The notes under the pieces were generated by a model. That model had not been told where the DNA came from, did no database searches, and saw only the letters and a list, made by a program, of their open reading frames with translations. This document shows positions 44,901 through 53,491 of a DNA stretch of 64,000 bases, one piece after another; the first letter of the stretch is position 1; each line of letters starts with the position of its first letter. Both the position numbers and the translations under genes were made by a program. This stretch comes from Paracoccus sp. SCSIO 75233 (GTDB taxonomy: Bacteria > Pseudomonadota > Alphaproteobacteria > Rhodobacterales > Rhodobacteraceae). The DNA lies in NCBI RefSeq assembly GCF_027912675.1, contig NZ_CP115757.1, positions 1,426,001 to 1,490,000 of the forward strand. Reading direction: 5' to 3'.

Positions 44901-47384
44901 GAGGCTGTGGAAGGCGTGAACCGTGTCGATCTTCCGGTGACGGATGACTGGGGCGCGGGCGTCTATGTCGCGGTCAGCGCCATCCGCCCGGTCGGGCCGG
45001 ACGCGGGCCATGCCCCGATGCGGGGGATCGGGCTTGCCCCTGCTGCCGTCGATCCGGCGGATAAGCTGCTGAACGTCTCTCTCAGCGCCCCGGCGGAGGC
45101 CGATCCGCGCGGCGCGGCGGAGGTCACGCTGACGGTCGACGGTGCCGGGGGTGAGACGGTTCAGGCGACAATCTGGGCCGTCGATCAGGGTATCCTTAAC
45201 CTCACCGGATACACGCCGCCCTCGGCCTCCAACCACTATTTCGGACAGCGCAGGCTGGGCGTCGGGCTGCGCGATCTGTACGGGCGGCTAATCCTCGCCT
45301 CCGGTGCAGCGGATGGCGCGATCCGAAGCGGCGGCGATCAGACCGCGCCGGGACCGCAATCGCCGCCGCCGACCGAGCGGCTGATGGCGTGGTTCTCCGG
45401 CCCTGTCACGCTGGACGCTCAGGGGCACGCGACCGTGTCGGTGCCGCTGCCGGATTTCAACGGCGAGGTGCGGGTGATGGCCCTTGCGTGGAGCCGTCGT
45501 GCCGTGGGTCAGGCCGATACGACGATGCTGGTCCGCGATCCTGTCGTGATGACCGCCACGGTGCCGCAATTCCTCGCCCCCGGCGATCAGGCGACGGCAC
45601 AGCTTTCGCTGACGCATGCAACCGGACCGACCGGCGCGGTGCAGCTTTCGGTGACGCCGCTGGATCGGGACGTGCGGATCAGCGCCACGACCCGCGATCA
45701 GGTCGAGTTGACGGCGGGGCAGCGGATCGATCTTCCCCTCAGCCTGGACGCGCCGCCAGTGGAGGGCGCGGCGGGGTTGCGCATCGCCGCGACGCTGCCG
45801 GACGGGCGGACCATCACCAAGGATCTGCAAATCCCGGTCATGCGCCTCGACCCCGCGATCACGCGCGCGATGCGCCTGACCTTGGCGCCGGGCGCGGCGC
45901 AGACCCCGGATTTCTCGGCCCTGGGCGATTTCGTCCCCGGCACCGGGCGGGTGAGCCTTGCCGCCGGGGCCTATGCTAGGCTGAACATCCCCGCAGCGCT
46001 GACGCTGCTGCGCGATTTCGATTACGGCTGTACCGAACAGATCGCCTCCGCCGCCATGCCCACGCTTTACGCCGCCGGGCTCATGCCGGAAAACTCGCCT
46101 GCCCGCCCGGATACACAGACGCGCAGCGTGGACGAGACGATCACCCAGATCCTCACCCGCCAGACCACACGCGGCGGTTTCGGGCTGTGGAACGCGCGCG
46201 GCTCCGATCCGTGGCTGGACGCCTTCGCGACGGATTTCCTGTCGCGGGCCCGGTTGCAGGGATATGAGGTGCCGGACGCGAATTTCCGCCGCGCCCTGAC
46301 CAATTTGCAGAACCGGCTGAACACGGCGACGAACCCGGAATATGCCGATCCCGGAGAGGCCGCGTGGATGGCCTATGCCGCCTATGTGCTGGCACGGGAA
46401 CGCGCGGCTGTGGTCAGCGATCTGCGCTACTATGTCGATACCGGCGCAAGCAGCTTCGCGACACCGTTGGCGGCGGCGCAGATGGGGGCGGCGATGGCCT
46501 ATCTGGGCGATCAGCCCCGCGCCGACCGCATGTTCTCCCGCGCAGCCCTGCTGCTGGAGGAACGGGCCGACCCGGCAGGCCGGCGCAGCGATTACGGCAC
46601 GCTGATCCGCGACCGCGCCGCTGTCATGGCATTGGCGGCGGAGGCCGGGACGGAACGGGTCGATCTGAACCGGCAGGCGGATGAAATCGCCTCGGCGCTC
46701 ATCAACCGCGACGGTGGCCTGTCGACGCAGGAGGCGATGTGGATCGTGCTGGCCGGTCAGGCGATCACGGCGGGCAGCGATCCGGCACAGGGCGTGACAT
46801 TGGGCGGCGCGCCGCTTTCCGCCCCGATCATCGACCTTGGTGACGCGGCGGCACCGATGCGCCAGCCAATCGCAAATAACGGCGACCGACCCGTCGACGT
46901 CACCCTGTCCGCGACCGCCGTGCCGGGCGCGCCGGTGGAGGCGGGCGGCAACGCCTATGCCATCACCCGCAGCTATTACACGCCCGAGGGCACGCCGATG
47001 GACCCGGCGCTTGTCGCACAGGGCCAGCGGCTCGTCACGGTTGTCGAAATCCGCCCCTTTGACGAGGATGCAGAGGGCCAGATCATCGTCACCGACCCGC
47101 TGCCCGCCGGTTTCGAGATCGACAACCCGAACCTGATCGAGGCCGGGGAACTCGACGATCTCGACTGGCTGGACCTGACCACGGACACCGATATGACGGA
47201 ATTCCGCGCCGACCGCTTCGCGACCTCGCTCGAAATCTGGGGCGGCGCGACGCTGCGCTTTGCCTATCGCATTCGCGCCGTGACCCCCGGCAGCTTCCAT
47301 CACCCGGCAGCGACGGTCAGCGACTTCTACAGGCCGGAGCGACGCGGCTGGACCGGGAGTGGCACGGTTGTCATCCTCCCCTGA
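41907..47384 (+). CDS. Bacterial alpha-2-macroglobulin with N-terminal PAN-like domain
   Basis: A 1825-residue periplasmic protease trap (YfhM/ECAM type). The signal peptide covers residues 1-20 (FQALVFALLPLMSFA), with no lipobox Cys, unlike the E. coli lipoprotein. Next comes a small Cys-rich PAN/Apple-like module (about 43-80: ACVNACLSNEACTQLTYN). MG-type domains follow, including a bait-region area, then the A2M segment NGEVRVMALAWSRRAVGQAD (about residues 1186-1205). The thioester CTEQ is intact with Cys1375 (DYGCTEQIAS), so it should trap proteases covalently. The C-terminal receptor-like domain closes the protein. The gene overlaps pbpC by 26 bases, the usual partner. Confidence 0.95.
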   Translation: MRKKMFQALVFALLPLMSFAQTESPLPEGRVALQEDFDLPGGDLGPIFEISQDACVNACLSNEACTQLTYNARSNACFPKSGAGEPTPFEGALSGPAIRTDPAVATRARDRAASAQDWLSASDIAAAKAQAREIGQRFPGNGFPADALRDVLNRNDAISDWRRLELQGALVAMTDDAADWADLARDYRDVLGSAEDKSRIRREMLQAATNAWLRADGPAPDYLSLWAQAADEEGRGRDGLLALRSGPAEAPSIAAIIEDFEGRYGFASRDHYVQASGPMPQLCITFSDDIARGQDLRPYVDLPDPTLAVEANGNDLCVSGLPRGQDATIRVRAGLPAASGEALRRDVEITAYIPDRSPEVRFPGRAYVLPASGDLGLTMSTVNTGEVELTLYRMSDRNLVRALREGMFGRPLGGWREQLFTDTLGQSVWQGFATVAPPVGGGEHAINSEVVTRLDLREEAGPLEPGVYALRAAVPNADEDVSPAATQWFMVSDLGLSSFSGTDGLTVAVRGLSDAGPRAGVEVALISRGNAVLGRATTDAEGVAHFDAGLTRGRDAAEPALITATRREGESVADLSFLSLIDPEFDLSDRGVEGNPPAPPIDVFAALDRGAYRAGETAHATILTRDARAAAIDGLPLSAKILRPDGAEFATMMPAPVGDGGYVLNLPIPDTAPRGAWRIEYRVEADGPPLATSRMLVEDFLPERIDFDLRLPEEPIPPQARLGTEINARWLFGAPAAELPVEGELTLRPARSLPDWPGYVFGRQDDTLPQSADMLLGQTDAQGRYAASFDLPPAITASTRPWTAEMQLRVLEGAGRPVERRGEVTILPAQNAIGLKPGFEGDIVPEGSDAGFEVIALAPDGTAISEEIDWTLSRIETQYQWYAIDGDWQWEPVVQRFSAGSGSLSVDDTTPATLSVPVEWGRFELTLKAPNGAETSYQFDAGWGAVASEKETPDRLRVTLDKPAYRIGDTAQVTFEAAANGTALISVLSNRLVAMQIVEAVEGVNRVDLPVTDDWGAGVYVAVSAIRPVGPDAGHAPMRGIGLAPAAVDPADKLLNVSLSAPAEADPRGAAEVTLTVDGAGGETVQATIWAVDQGILNLTGYTPPSASNHYFGQRRLGVGLRDLYGRLILASGAADGAIRSGGDQTAPGPQSPPPTERLMAWFSGPVTLDAQGHATVSVPLPDFNGEVRVMALAWSRRAVGQADTTMLVRDPVVMTATVPQFLAPGDQATAQLSLTHATGPTGAVQLSVTPLDRDVRISATTRDQVELTAGQRIDLPLSLDAPPVEGAAGLRIAATLPDGRTITKDLQIPVMRLDPAITRAMRLTLAPGAAQTPDFSALGDFVPGTGRVSLAAGAYARLNIPAALTLLRDFDYGCTEQIASAAMPTLYAAGLMPENSPARPDTQTRSVDETITQILTRQTTRGGFGLWNARGSDPWLDAFATDFLSRARLQGYEVPDANFRRALTNLQNRLNTATNPEYADPGEAAWMAYAAYVLARERAAVVSDLRYYVDTGASSFATPLAAAQMGAAMAYLGDQPRADRMFSRAALLLEERADPAGRRSDYGTLIRDRAAVMALAAEAGTERVDLNRQADEIASALINRDGGLSTQEAMWIVLAGQAITAGSDPAQGVTLGGAPLSAPIIDLGDAAAPMRQPIANNGDRPVDVTLSATAVPGAPVEAGGNAYAITRSYYTPEGTPMDPALVAQGQRLVTVVEIRPFDEDAEGQIIVTDPLPAGFEIDNPNLIEAGELDDLDWLDLTTDTDMTEFRADRFATSLEIWGGATLRFAYRIRAVTPGSFHHPAATVSDFYRPERRGWTGSGTVVILP

Positions 47385-49494
47385 CCGCCGCGATCCGTCG
47401 CGCCGCGCCGGACGGTGGCTGATCGGTGCAGCGCTGTCCCTGTTGATGCTGGCGGCAGGTGCGGATGCCGGACGGGACCGCTTCGACCGCTGGACCGACG
47501 CCACGCCGATGCCGCCGCTGGAGGTGGCGACGGGAACGCAGGTGCTGGCGCGCGACGGCAGCCTGCTGCGCGGCTTTCAGGTCGGTGACGGCATCTGGCG
47601 GCTTGCCCCGCCGGAAAGCGGCGTCGATCCGCGTTTCCTGCAAATGCTGATCGCGTGGGAGGATCGGCGCTTTGCAACCCATTCCGGCGTCGATGGCCGC
47701 GCCGTGATGCGGGCGGCGCTTCAGGCGGTCTGGAACGGCCGGATCGTCTCTGGCGCGTCGACGCTGTCGATGCAGACCGCGCGGCTGCTGGAGCGGGGAC
47801 CGACCGCCGACTGGCAGGGCAAGATCCGGCAGGCGCGGCTGGCAATGGCGCTTGAGCGGCAGATCGGCAAGGACGGGGTATTGGCGCTGTATCTGCGGCT
47901 TGCGCCTTATGGCGGCAATACCGAAGGGGTGCGGGCGGCCTCGCTGATGTGGTTCGGCAAGGAACCCGCCCGGCTGACCCCGGCGGAGGCAGCCTTGCTG
48001 GTCGCCCTGCCCCAATCACCCGAAACCCGCCGCCCGGATTTACCCACGCGGCGGCAAGCGGCGCTGTCCGCCCGAAACCGGGTCATCGACCGGGCCGAGG
48101 CGGAAGGCATTATCGATGCCGAGGCCGCAGCCTCTGCCCGCAACACGCCCTTGCCGGAGACGCGCCGCCCCTTCCCGGCCCATGCCGCGCTGCTCGCTGA
48201 CCGGCTGCGCCGCGCCCGGCCCGGCGATACTGTGATCCGCACCACCATCGACGCCGATCTGCAACGCGTGACCGAGGCGCTGCTTTCCCGTGCCGTCACC
48301 CGCTACGGCAGCAGCCTGTCCGCCGCCGCGATCATCGCGGATCACCAGAGCGGGGAGATACTGGCGGAGCTTGGCACCGCCGAATACGGCAGCACGCCGC
48401 GCGACGGGTTTGTCGACATGACCCGTGCCCTGCGTTCCCCGGGATCGACGCTGAAACCCTTTGTCTATGCGCTCGGCTTCGATGACGGGCTGATCCACCC
48501 CGACACGCTGATCGAGGACCGGCCTGCGGCCTTCGGGCGCTGGCAGCCGGAGAATTTCGACCTGCAATTCCGCGGCACCGTCACCATCCGCCGCGCCTTG
48601 CAGGAATCGCTGAATATCCCGGTCGTCCGGGTCGCCGCCTCCATCGGGCCGGCGCGGATCATGGCTGCACTGCGCCGCGCCGGGATGCGGGTGGAGATGG
48701 CGGGCGACACGCCCGGGCTGGCCGTCGTGCTGGGCGGGGCCGGTGTCTCGCTGCATGATCTGGTGCAGGGCTACGCGGCGCTCGCGCATGGTGGCCGGGC
48801 GGTAAGCCTGCGCGACACCCCCGTCCCTTTTGACGCAGCGGAGAAGGCACCAGCCCGCCTCGTCAGCCCCGCTGCTGCTTGGCAGATCGGGGCGATCCTG
48901 TCGCAATTGCCGCCCCCGAACGGACGCCAGACGGGGCGCATCGCCTACAAGACCGGGACCAGCTACGGGCATCGCGACGCGCTTGCCATCGGCTATGACG
49001 GGCGGTTCGTGATCGGCGTCTGGATGGGCCGCGCGGACGGCACGCCGGTGCCGGGGGCGTTTGGCGGGCAACTCGCCGCGCCGATCCTGTTCGATCTGTT
49101 CGACGCGGTCGGACCGGAATCGCGGAAGCTTCCCGCTCCGCCGCCGGAGACGATTATCGCCGCGAATCCGCAGCTTCCCGCATCATTGCGACGTTTCACC
49201 GCAGCGGGGGAAACCAGCCTCGCCCGTCGCAGCGACGGCACGGTGCGCGACGATCCCCTGACCATTGCCTTCCCGCCCGACGGGGCGGAGATCGAACTGA
49301 TGACGGAGAATATCCCGGTGCGGGTGCGTGGCGGGGTGCCGCCGTTCACATGGCTGCTGAATGGCCGCCCTGCTGCGATTGCAACGCCGGATTCGGCCAC
49401 ACAGATCCCCGGCAGCCCCGGCATGTCGGAGTTGTCCGTGACCGATGCGACAGGCGCCACGCGGCGCGCACGACTGCGCCTGATCCGGCCCTGA
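47359..49494 (+). CDS. pbpC: Penicillin-binding protein 1C
   Basis: A 711-residue class A penicillin-binding protein that repairs peptidoglycan. A short tail and a membrane anchor (about 19-37) are followed by the transglycosylase domain with WEDRRFATHSGVD near residue 98 (catalytic Glu) and GASTLSMQTARLLE. The transpeptidase has GSTLKPF near 361 (active-site Ser), SLN as the SxN motif, and KTGTSYGHRD near 535. A C-terminal BiPBP_C domain (about 610-710) is typical of PBP1C. The start is either GTG at 47359, inside the macroglobulin gene, or TTG at 47368, which is better placed after GGGAG. The pair of PBP1C and macroglobulin is conserved in many Gram-negatives, and is thought to couple protease trapping with wall repair. 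Confidence 0.94.
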   Translation: MARLSSSPDRRDPSRRAGRWLIGAALSLLMLAAGADAGRDRFDRWTDATPMPPLEVATGTQVLARDGSLLRGFQVGDGIWRLAPPESGVDPRFLQMLIAWEDRRFATHSGVDGRAVMRAALQAVWNGRIVSGASTLSMQTARLLERGPTADWQGKIRQARLAMALERQIGKDGVLALYLRLAPYGGNTEGVRAASLMWFGKEPARLTPAEAALLVALPQSPETRRPDLPTRRQAALSARNRVIDRAEAEGIIDAEAAASARNTPLPETRRPFPAHAALLADRLRRARPGDTVIRTTIDADLQRVTEALLSRAVTRYGSSLSAAAIIADHQSGEILAELGTAEYGSTPRDGFVDMTRALRSPGSTLKPFVYALGFDDGLIHPDTLIEDRPAAFGRWQPENFDLQFRGTVTIRRALQESLNIPVVRVAASIGPARIMAALRRAGMRVEMAGDTPGLAVVLGGAGVSLHDLVQGYAALAHGGRAVSLRDTPVPFDAAEKAPARLVSPAAAWQIGAILSQLPPPNGRQTGRIAYKTGTSYGHRDALAIGYDGRFVIGVWMGRADGTPVPGAFGGQLAAPILFDLFDAVGPESRKLPAPPPETIIAANPQLPASLRRFTAAGETSLARRSDGTVRDDPLTIAFPPDGAEIELMTENIPVRVRGGVPPFTWLLNGRPAAIATPDSATQIPGSPGMSELSVTDATGATRRARLRLIRP

Positions 49495-49604
49495 TCCCGC
49501 CAACCTGAAGCCACTGCCGCGCGGCTGTTATCGGCGAATTCATTCCCGACAAAAAAACTCTGACCCTCTGGATTTCAACTGATAAAAACGCTAAGAATTG
49601 CGCA

Positions 49605-49623
49605 GCGGCCTCTTATTGGCCGC
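49605..49623 (+). promoter_or_regulatory. Hairpin in the leader of the imelysin gene
   Basis: GCGGCC and GGCCGC pair across a 7-base A+T-rich loop, 30 bases before the imelysin start. The surrounding 158-base gap is A+T-rich with several runs of A. It may be a leader structure or a terminator remnant of pbpC. No clear Fur, Irr or RirA box could be identified. Confidence 0.35.
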
Positions 49624-49652
49624 CCGAATTGCTGCCGGATCGAGGAGAGATG

Positions 49653-50909
49653 ATGTTCCGCACCACCATGACCGCCCTGCCCCTGGCCCTTCTCGCAACC
49701 GCTGGTTTTGCTGCCACGCCTGAAGAGGTTGTCAGCAACTATGCCGATATTGCCGAGGCAGGCTACAGCGACAGCCTGACCACGGCGCAGGCGCTGCGCG
49801 AGGCCGTTGCGGCGCTTGTCGAAACCCCGTCGGAAGAAACCCTGACCGCCGCCCGCGCGGCATGGACCGCTGCCCGCGTCCCTTATCAGCAGACCGAGGT
49901 TTTCCGCTTCGGCAATGCCATCGTCGACGATTGGGAAGGCCGCGTGAACGCATGGCCGCTGGATGAAGGGCTGATCGACTATGTCGCAGAGAACACCCCG
50001 TCTGCCGAAGATAACGAACTGGCGCATCTGAACGTGATCGCGAATAGCTCGCTCGATCTGTCGGGCGAGGTTATCGACGCGGCGACCATCACCCCGGAAC
50101 TGATCTCCGGCCAGCTCCACGAGGCTGGCGGGATCGAGGCGAATGTCGCCTCCGGCTACCACGCCATCGAATTCCTGCTTTGGGGTCAGGACCTGAACGG
50201 CACCGGCCCCGGCGCGGGCGAGCGTCCTTACACCGACTATATTCAGGGCGACGGCTGCACCGGCGGCAATTGCGACCGCCGCGCGCAATATCTGACCGCC
50301 GTCACCGATCTGCTGATCGCCGATCTTGAAGAAATGGTCGCCAACTGGTCCGCCGAGGGCGAGGCGCGCGCCACCGTCACCGGCGACCCGCAGGCCGGGC
50401 TGAACGCGATCCTGACCGGGATGGGCAGCCTGTCCTACGGTGAGCAGGCGGGCGAGCGGATGAAGCTGGGCCTGATGCTGAACGACCCGGAGGAGGAACA
50501 TGACTGCTTCTCCGACCAGACCCAGAACAGCCATTACTATGACGGGCTGGGCATCCAGAACGTCTATCTCGGCCATTACAAGCGCGTCGACGGCTCGGAA
50601 GTGTCGGGACCGGCGATTTCTGAACTGGTGGCGGCAGCCGATGCCGATGTCGACACGGCGCTGAAAGCGGGTCTGGAAACCTCCGTCGCCGCCCTGACCG
50701 CGCTGAAAGAGAAAGCCGATAACGGCATGGCCTATGACCAGATGCTTGCCCCCGGCAATGTCGAAGGCGAGGAAACCATCATGGCCGCCGTCGATGCGCT
50801 GGTCGCCCAGACCACCGAGATCGAACGCGCGGTTGCGGCACTTGGCCTCAGCAAGATCGAGTTCGAGGGCTCCGACAGCCTCGACAACCCGAACGCGGTT
50901 TTCCAGTAA
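49653..50909 (+). CDS. Imelysin-like (peptidase M75) periplasmic protein
   Basis: A 418-residue imelysin/EfeO-type protein of the envelope. The signal peptide spans 1-20 (TALPLALLATAGFA). The family motif GxHxxE appears as GYHAIEFLLWG with His170 and Glu173, a putative metal site. Two Cys (about 206-212, GCTGGNC) may form a disulfide. GAGGAG precedes two ATGs (49650 and 49653); the second is better spaced. This family is linked to iron uptake and is often next to a di-heme DUF1111 protein, as here, with Bfd and bacterioferritin inserted between. Confidence 0.9.
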   Translation: MFRTTMTALPLALLATAGFAATPEEVVSNYADIAEAGYSDSLTTAQALREAVAALVETPSEETLTAARAAWTAARVPYQQTEVFRFGNAIVDDWEGRVNAWPLDEGLIDYVAENTPSAEDNELAHLNVIANSSLDLSGEVIDAATITPELISGQLHEAGGIEANVASGYHAIEFLLWGQDLNGTGPGAGERPYTDYIQGDGCTGGNCDRRAQYLTAVTDLLIADLEEMVANWSAEGEARATVTGDPQAGLNAILTGMGSLSYGEQAGERMKLGLMLNDPEEEHDCFSDQTQNSHYYDGLGIQNVYLGHYKRVDGSEVSGPAISELVAAADADVDTALKAGLETSVAALTALKEKADNGMAYDQMLAPGNVEGEETIMAAVDALVAQTTEIERAVAALGLSKIEFEGSDSLDNPNAVFQ

Positions 50910-50936
50910 CAGGCTCTTTTCACGAGGGTTTTTGTC

Positions 50937-51191
50937 ATGATTGTCTGTCACTGTACTCAGATCACCGATCGCGACATTCGTGCCGCGGTCGGCTGGATGC
51001 GGGCAGCGGACCCTGATACCATCGTCACTCCGGGCAAGATCTACCATGCGCTCGGAAAGCGCGCCGATTGCGGCGGCTGCATGAAGTTGTTCGTCGCCCA
51101 GATGCGCGCGGCGGATGGGTTCGCTGTCGGTAACGGCTCGCCGGTGCCTGCAGTGTTGACAGGCCTGCGCCGAAAGGTGGCGTCAGGCTGA
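50937..51191 (+). CDS. bfd: Bacterioferritin-associated ferredoxin (Bfd)
   Basis: An 84-residue [2Fe-2S] protein that passes electrons to bacterioferritin to release stored iron. The cluster cysteines are at positions 4 and 6 (VCHCTQITD) and in the DCGGCMK pair (about 45-48), the Bfd/Fer2_BFD spacing. The gene lies 27 bases after the imelysin gene and 16 before bfr, a classic Bfd-Bfr pair and a good sign that this operon is iron-controlled. Confidence 0.93.
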   Translation: MIVCHCTQITDRDIRAAVGWMRAADPDTIVTPGKIYHALGKRADCGGCMKLFVAQMRAADGFAVGNGSPVPAVLTGLRRKVASG

Positions 51192-51207
51192 CAGGAAAGG
51201 AACGAGA

Positions 51208-51693
51208 ATGAAGGGCGACGCAAAGGTCATCGAATACCTGAACGCAGCTCTGAGATCGGAACTGACCGCGGTAAGCCAGTACTGGCTGCATTACCGCCTT
51301 CAGGAAGACTGGGGATACGGCAAGATCGCCGATAAATCCCGTGCGGAATCGATCGAGGAAATGCACCACGCGGACAAGCTGATCCAACGGATCATCTTTC
51401 TGGAGGGGCATCCGAATCTGCAAAAGCTTGATCCGCTGCGCATCGGTCAGAACGTCAAGGAGACGATGGAATGCGATCTCGCTGGCGAACATGACGCGCG
51501 CAATCTCTATATCGAGGCCCGCGATCATTGCGAGAAGGTCGGCGATTATATCAGCAAGAACCTCTTCGAGGCGCTGATCGCGGATGAGGAAGGTCATATC
51601 GACTTCCTCGAAACCCAGATCGCTCTGCATGACGAACTCGGCGCCAAGAATTTCGGGCTGCTGAACGCCAAACCGGCCAGCGAGGCCGAATAA
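51208..51693 (+). CDS. bfr: Bacterioferritin
   Basis: A 161-residue heme-containing ferritin that assembles to a 24-mer and stores iron. Ferroxidase ligands Glu18, Glu51, His54 and later Glu residues in [10 protein letters not shown] are present, and Met52 in EEMHHADKL is the heme ligand shared across dimers. GGAAAGGAA precedes the ATG by about six bases. It is next to bfd, which mobilises its iron. Confidence 0.97.
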   Translation: MKGDAKVIEYLNAALRSELTAVSQYWLHYRLQEDWGYGKIADKSRAESIEEMHHADKLIQRIIFLEGHPNLQKLDPLRIGQNVKETMECDLAGEHDARNLYIEARDHCEKVGDYISKNLFEALIADEEGHIDFLETQIALHDELGAKNFGLLNAKPASEAE

Positions 51694-51756
51694 GCTTCGG
51701 ATGGGCGGCCTGTGCCGCCCAGTTCCGCTTTCATCACCACTATTTCCGGCCACAAA

Positions 51757-53382
51757 ATGACTGTTCTTCGCGCTCCCGCCCCCCTCATTTCCACAGGCGG
51801 GGCGGTGACGCTCGTCATGTGGCAGATCGTCGCAGCGACAATCGGCGCTGTTCCGGCACAGGCCGAAGACCCCGCCGACGCGGTGCGGGCCGTTCCTGCC
51901 GATGCACCGGATACCGCGCCGGATCTCTGGCGGCTGGAGCCGCATCTGAACATCGTCCCCCGCACCGAGGCTGAGACAGCCCGGATTGCAGGCGTCCTTG
52001 CCCCGCCGGAGGATTTTACCAAGCCCGAACCGTTCGAGCAGAACCCGGCAGGTGCCGCAACAACGCGCTATATCGACAGCGCGGACGCGTTTTCGCAATT
52101 CTCCCCGAATATGCCCTTCGAGGATGAGCTGAACTTCAAGGTCGGCAACGGCATTTTCCGCAAGCTCTGGGTCGGCGCGCCGTCCTCGACCAAGGGCAGC
52201 GACGGTCTCGGCCCGCTCTATAACGCCCGCGCCTGTCAGAACTGCCATATCAAGGACGGGCGCGGCCATATGCCGGAAGGGCCCGATGACAGCCGCGTCT
52301 CCACCTTCCTGCGGCTGTCGATCCCCGGTGGCCATGACGTTCAGGGCATCCCCGATTACATCCCGACCAGCCCCGACCCGGTCTATGGCGGGCAATTGCA
52401 GGATCTGTCGCTTGCAGGCTATCTGGCCGAGGCGAAGATGGGCGTGACATGGGCGGAGGAAACCGTGACGCTGGCGGATGGTGAAACCGTCTCGCTGCGC
52501 CGTCCCAGCTACAGCATCGACAGCCCCGCCTATGGCGCGCCGCATCCCGGCCTGATGATCTCCCCCCGCGTCGCCCCGCAGATGATCGGGCTGGGCCTGC
52601 TGGAAGCCATCCCGGTTGCCGATATTCTGGCGCAGGCCGACCCGGAGGACGCCGATGGCGACGGCATTTCGGGCCGCCCGCAGATCGTCTGGTCGAACCA
52701 GTATGACCAGCCCATGCTGGGCCGCTTCGGCCATAAGGCCGGCAATGCCACGATCTTTGAACAATCTGCCGGTGCGTTTTCCGGCGATATGGGTCTTTCC
52801 ACCCCGCTTTTCCCCGACCCGTCGGGCGAATGCACCGATCCGCAAACCGATTGCCGCACCGCCCCCGCAGGTCAGGAACCCGGCATCCGTGACGGGCTGG
52901 AGGTCGATCAGGAAAGCATGGACCTCGTCACCTTCTATTCCCGCAACCTCGCCGTGCCGGAGCGCCGCAATCTCGACGACCCGACCGTCCTGCGCGGCAA
53001 GGAGATCGCCTATACCATCGGCTGTACCTCCTGCCACAAGCCGAAATTCGTGACCAACCGTCTGGAGGACCAGCAGGAGCAGAGCTTCCAGCTTATCTGG
53101 CCCTATACCGACCTGCTGCTGCACGATATGGGCGAAGGTCTTGCCGATAACCGCCCCGAATCCCGGGCCACGGGAACGGAATGGCGCACCGCCCCGCTCT
53201 GGGGGATTTCACTGAACAAGCAGGTGACCGGCGTCGAAAGCTATCTTCACGACGGTCGCGCCCGCACGCTGTTGGAGGCGATCCTGTGGCATGGCGGCGA
53301 GGCACAGGCGGCGCGCGATGCCGTCATCGCGCTGCCGACCGAGGATCGCGAGGCCCTGATCGCCTGGCTCAAATCCCTCTGA
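51757..53382 (+). CDS. Di-heme thiol oxidoreductase-like protein (DUF1111)
   Basis: A 541-residue periplasmic cytochrome. A signal peptide (about 1-36, ending PAQA) is followed by the DUF1111 domain, which resembles di-heme cytochrome c peroxidases. Heme sites are CQNCH (Cys160-His164) and CTSCH (Cys423-His427). DADGDGISGRP near 307 is a calcium-type loop and MGEGLADNRPES near the end is typical of the family. The start MTVLRAPA fits a signal peptide; an earlier frame codon 15 residues upstream is less likely. In other alphaproteobacteria this gene is flanked by two imelysin genes and a DUF1513 gene; here only one imelysin is present, and the cluster ends at a terminator. Confidence 0.9.
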   Translation: MTVLRAPAPLISTGGAVTLVMWQIVAATIGAVPAQAEDPADAVRAVPADAPDTAPDLWRLEPHLNIVPRTEAETARIAGVLAPPEDFTKPEPFEQNPAGAATTRYIDSADAFSQFSPNMPFEDELNFKVGNGIFRKLWVGAPSSTKGSDGLGPLYNARACQNCHIKDGRGHMPEGPDDSRVSTFLRLSIPGGHDVQGIPDYIPTSPDPVYGGQLQDLSLAGYLAEAKMGVTWAEETVTLADGETVSLRRPSYSIDSPAYGAPHPGLMISPRVAPQMIGLGLLEAIPVADILAQADPEDADGDGISGRPQIVWSNQYDQPMLGRFGHKAGNATIFEQSAGAFSGDMGLSTPLFPDPSGECTDPQTDCRTAPAGQEPGIRDGLEVDQESMDLVTFYSRNLAVPERRNLDDPTVLRGKEIAYTIGCTSCHKPKFVTNRLEDQQEQSFQLIWPYTDLLLHDMGEGLADNRPESRATGTEWRTAPLWGISLNKQVTGVESYLHDGRARTLLEAILWHGGEAQAARDAVIALPTEDREALIAWLKSL

Positions 53383-53403
53383 AACCCAAAAGCCACAAGA
53401 AAA

Positions 53404-53425
53404 AGGCGCTGCCGCAGCAACGCCT
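53404..53425 (+). terminator. Terminator after the di-heme gene
   Basis: AGGCGCTGC and GCAACGCCT pair (one mismatch) across a short CGCA-type loop about 22 bases after the stop codon, followed by CTTTC. It closes the imelysin-bfd-bfr-diheme operon, which is convergent with pyc. Confidence 0.7.
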
Positions 53426-53440
53426 CTTTCATTCTGGTCC

Positions 53441-53490
53441 AAATATCCCGGGGTGAGCGCCGGCACGGCGCGAGGGGCAGCGCCCCTCCC
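53441..53490. repeat. Dispersed double-hairpin repeat, copy 1
   Basis: Directly after the pyc stop (minus strand) comes AGGGGCGCTGCCCCT, then GCGCCGTGCCGGCGC, then CCCCGGGATATTTGG. A closely matching element follows the erpA gene at 57834-57885. Both sit at the same place relative to a gene end, which suggests a mobile 3' cassette acting as terminator or mRNA stabiliser. Confidence 0.8.
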
Positions 53491-53491
53491 C

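Noticed and set aside
41880..47504. Two long minus-strand open frames (838 and 738 codons) across the macroglobulin gene
   Set aside because: Both are antisense shadows of the clear 1825-residue plus-strand gene and show no domain pattern.
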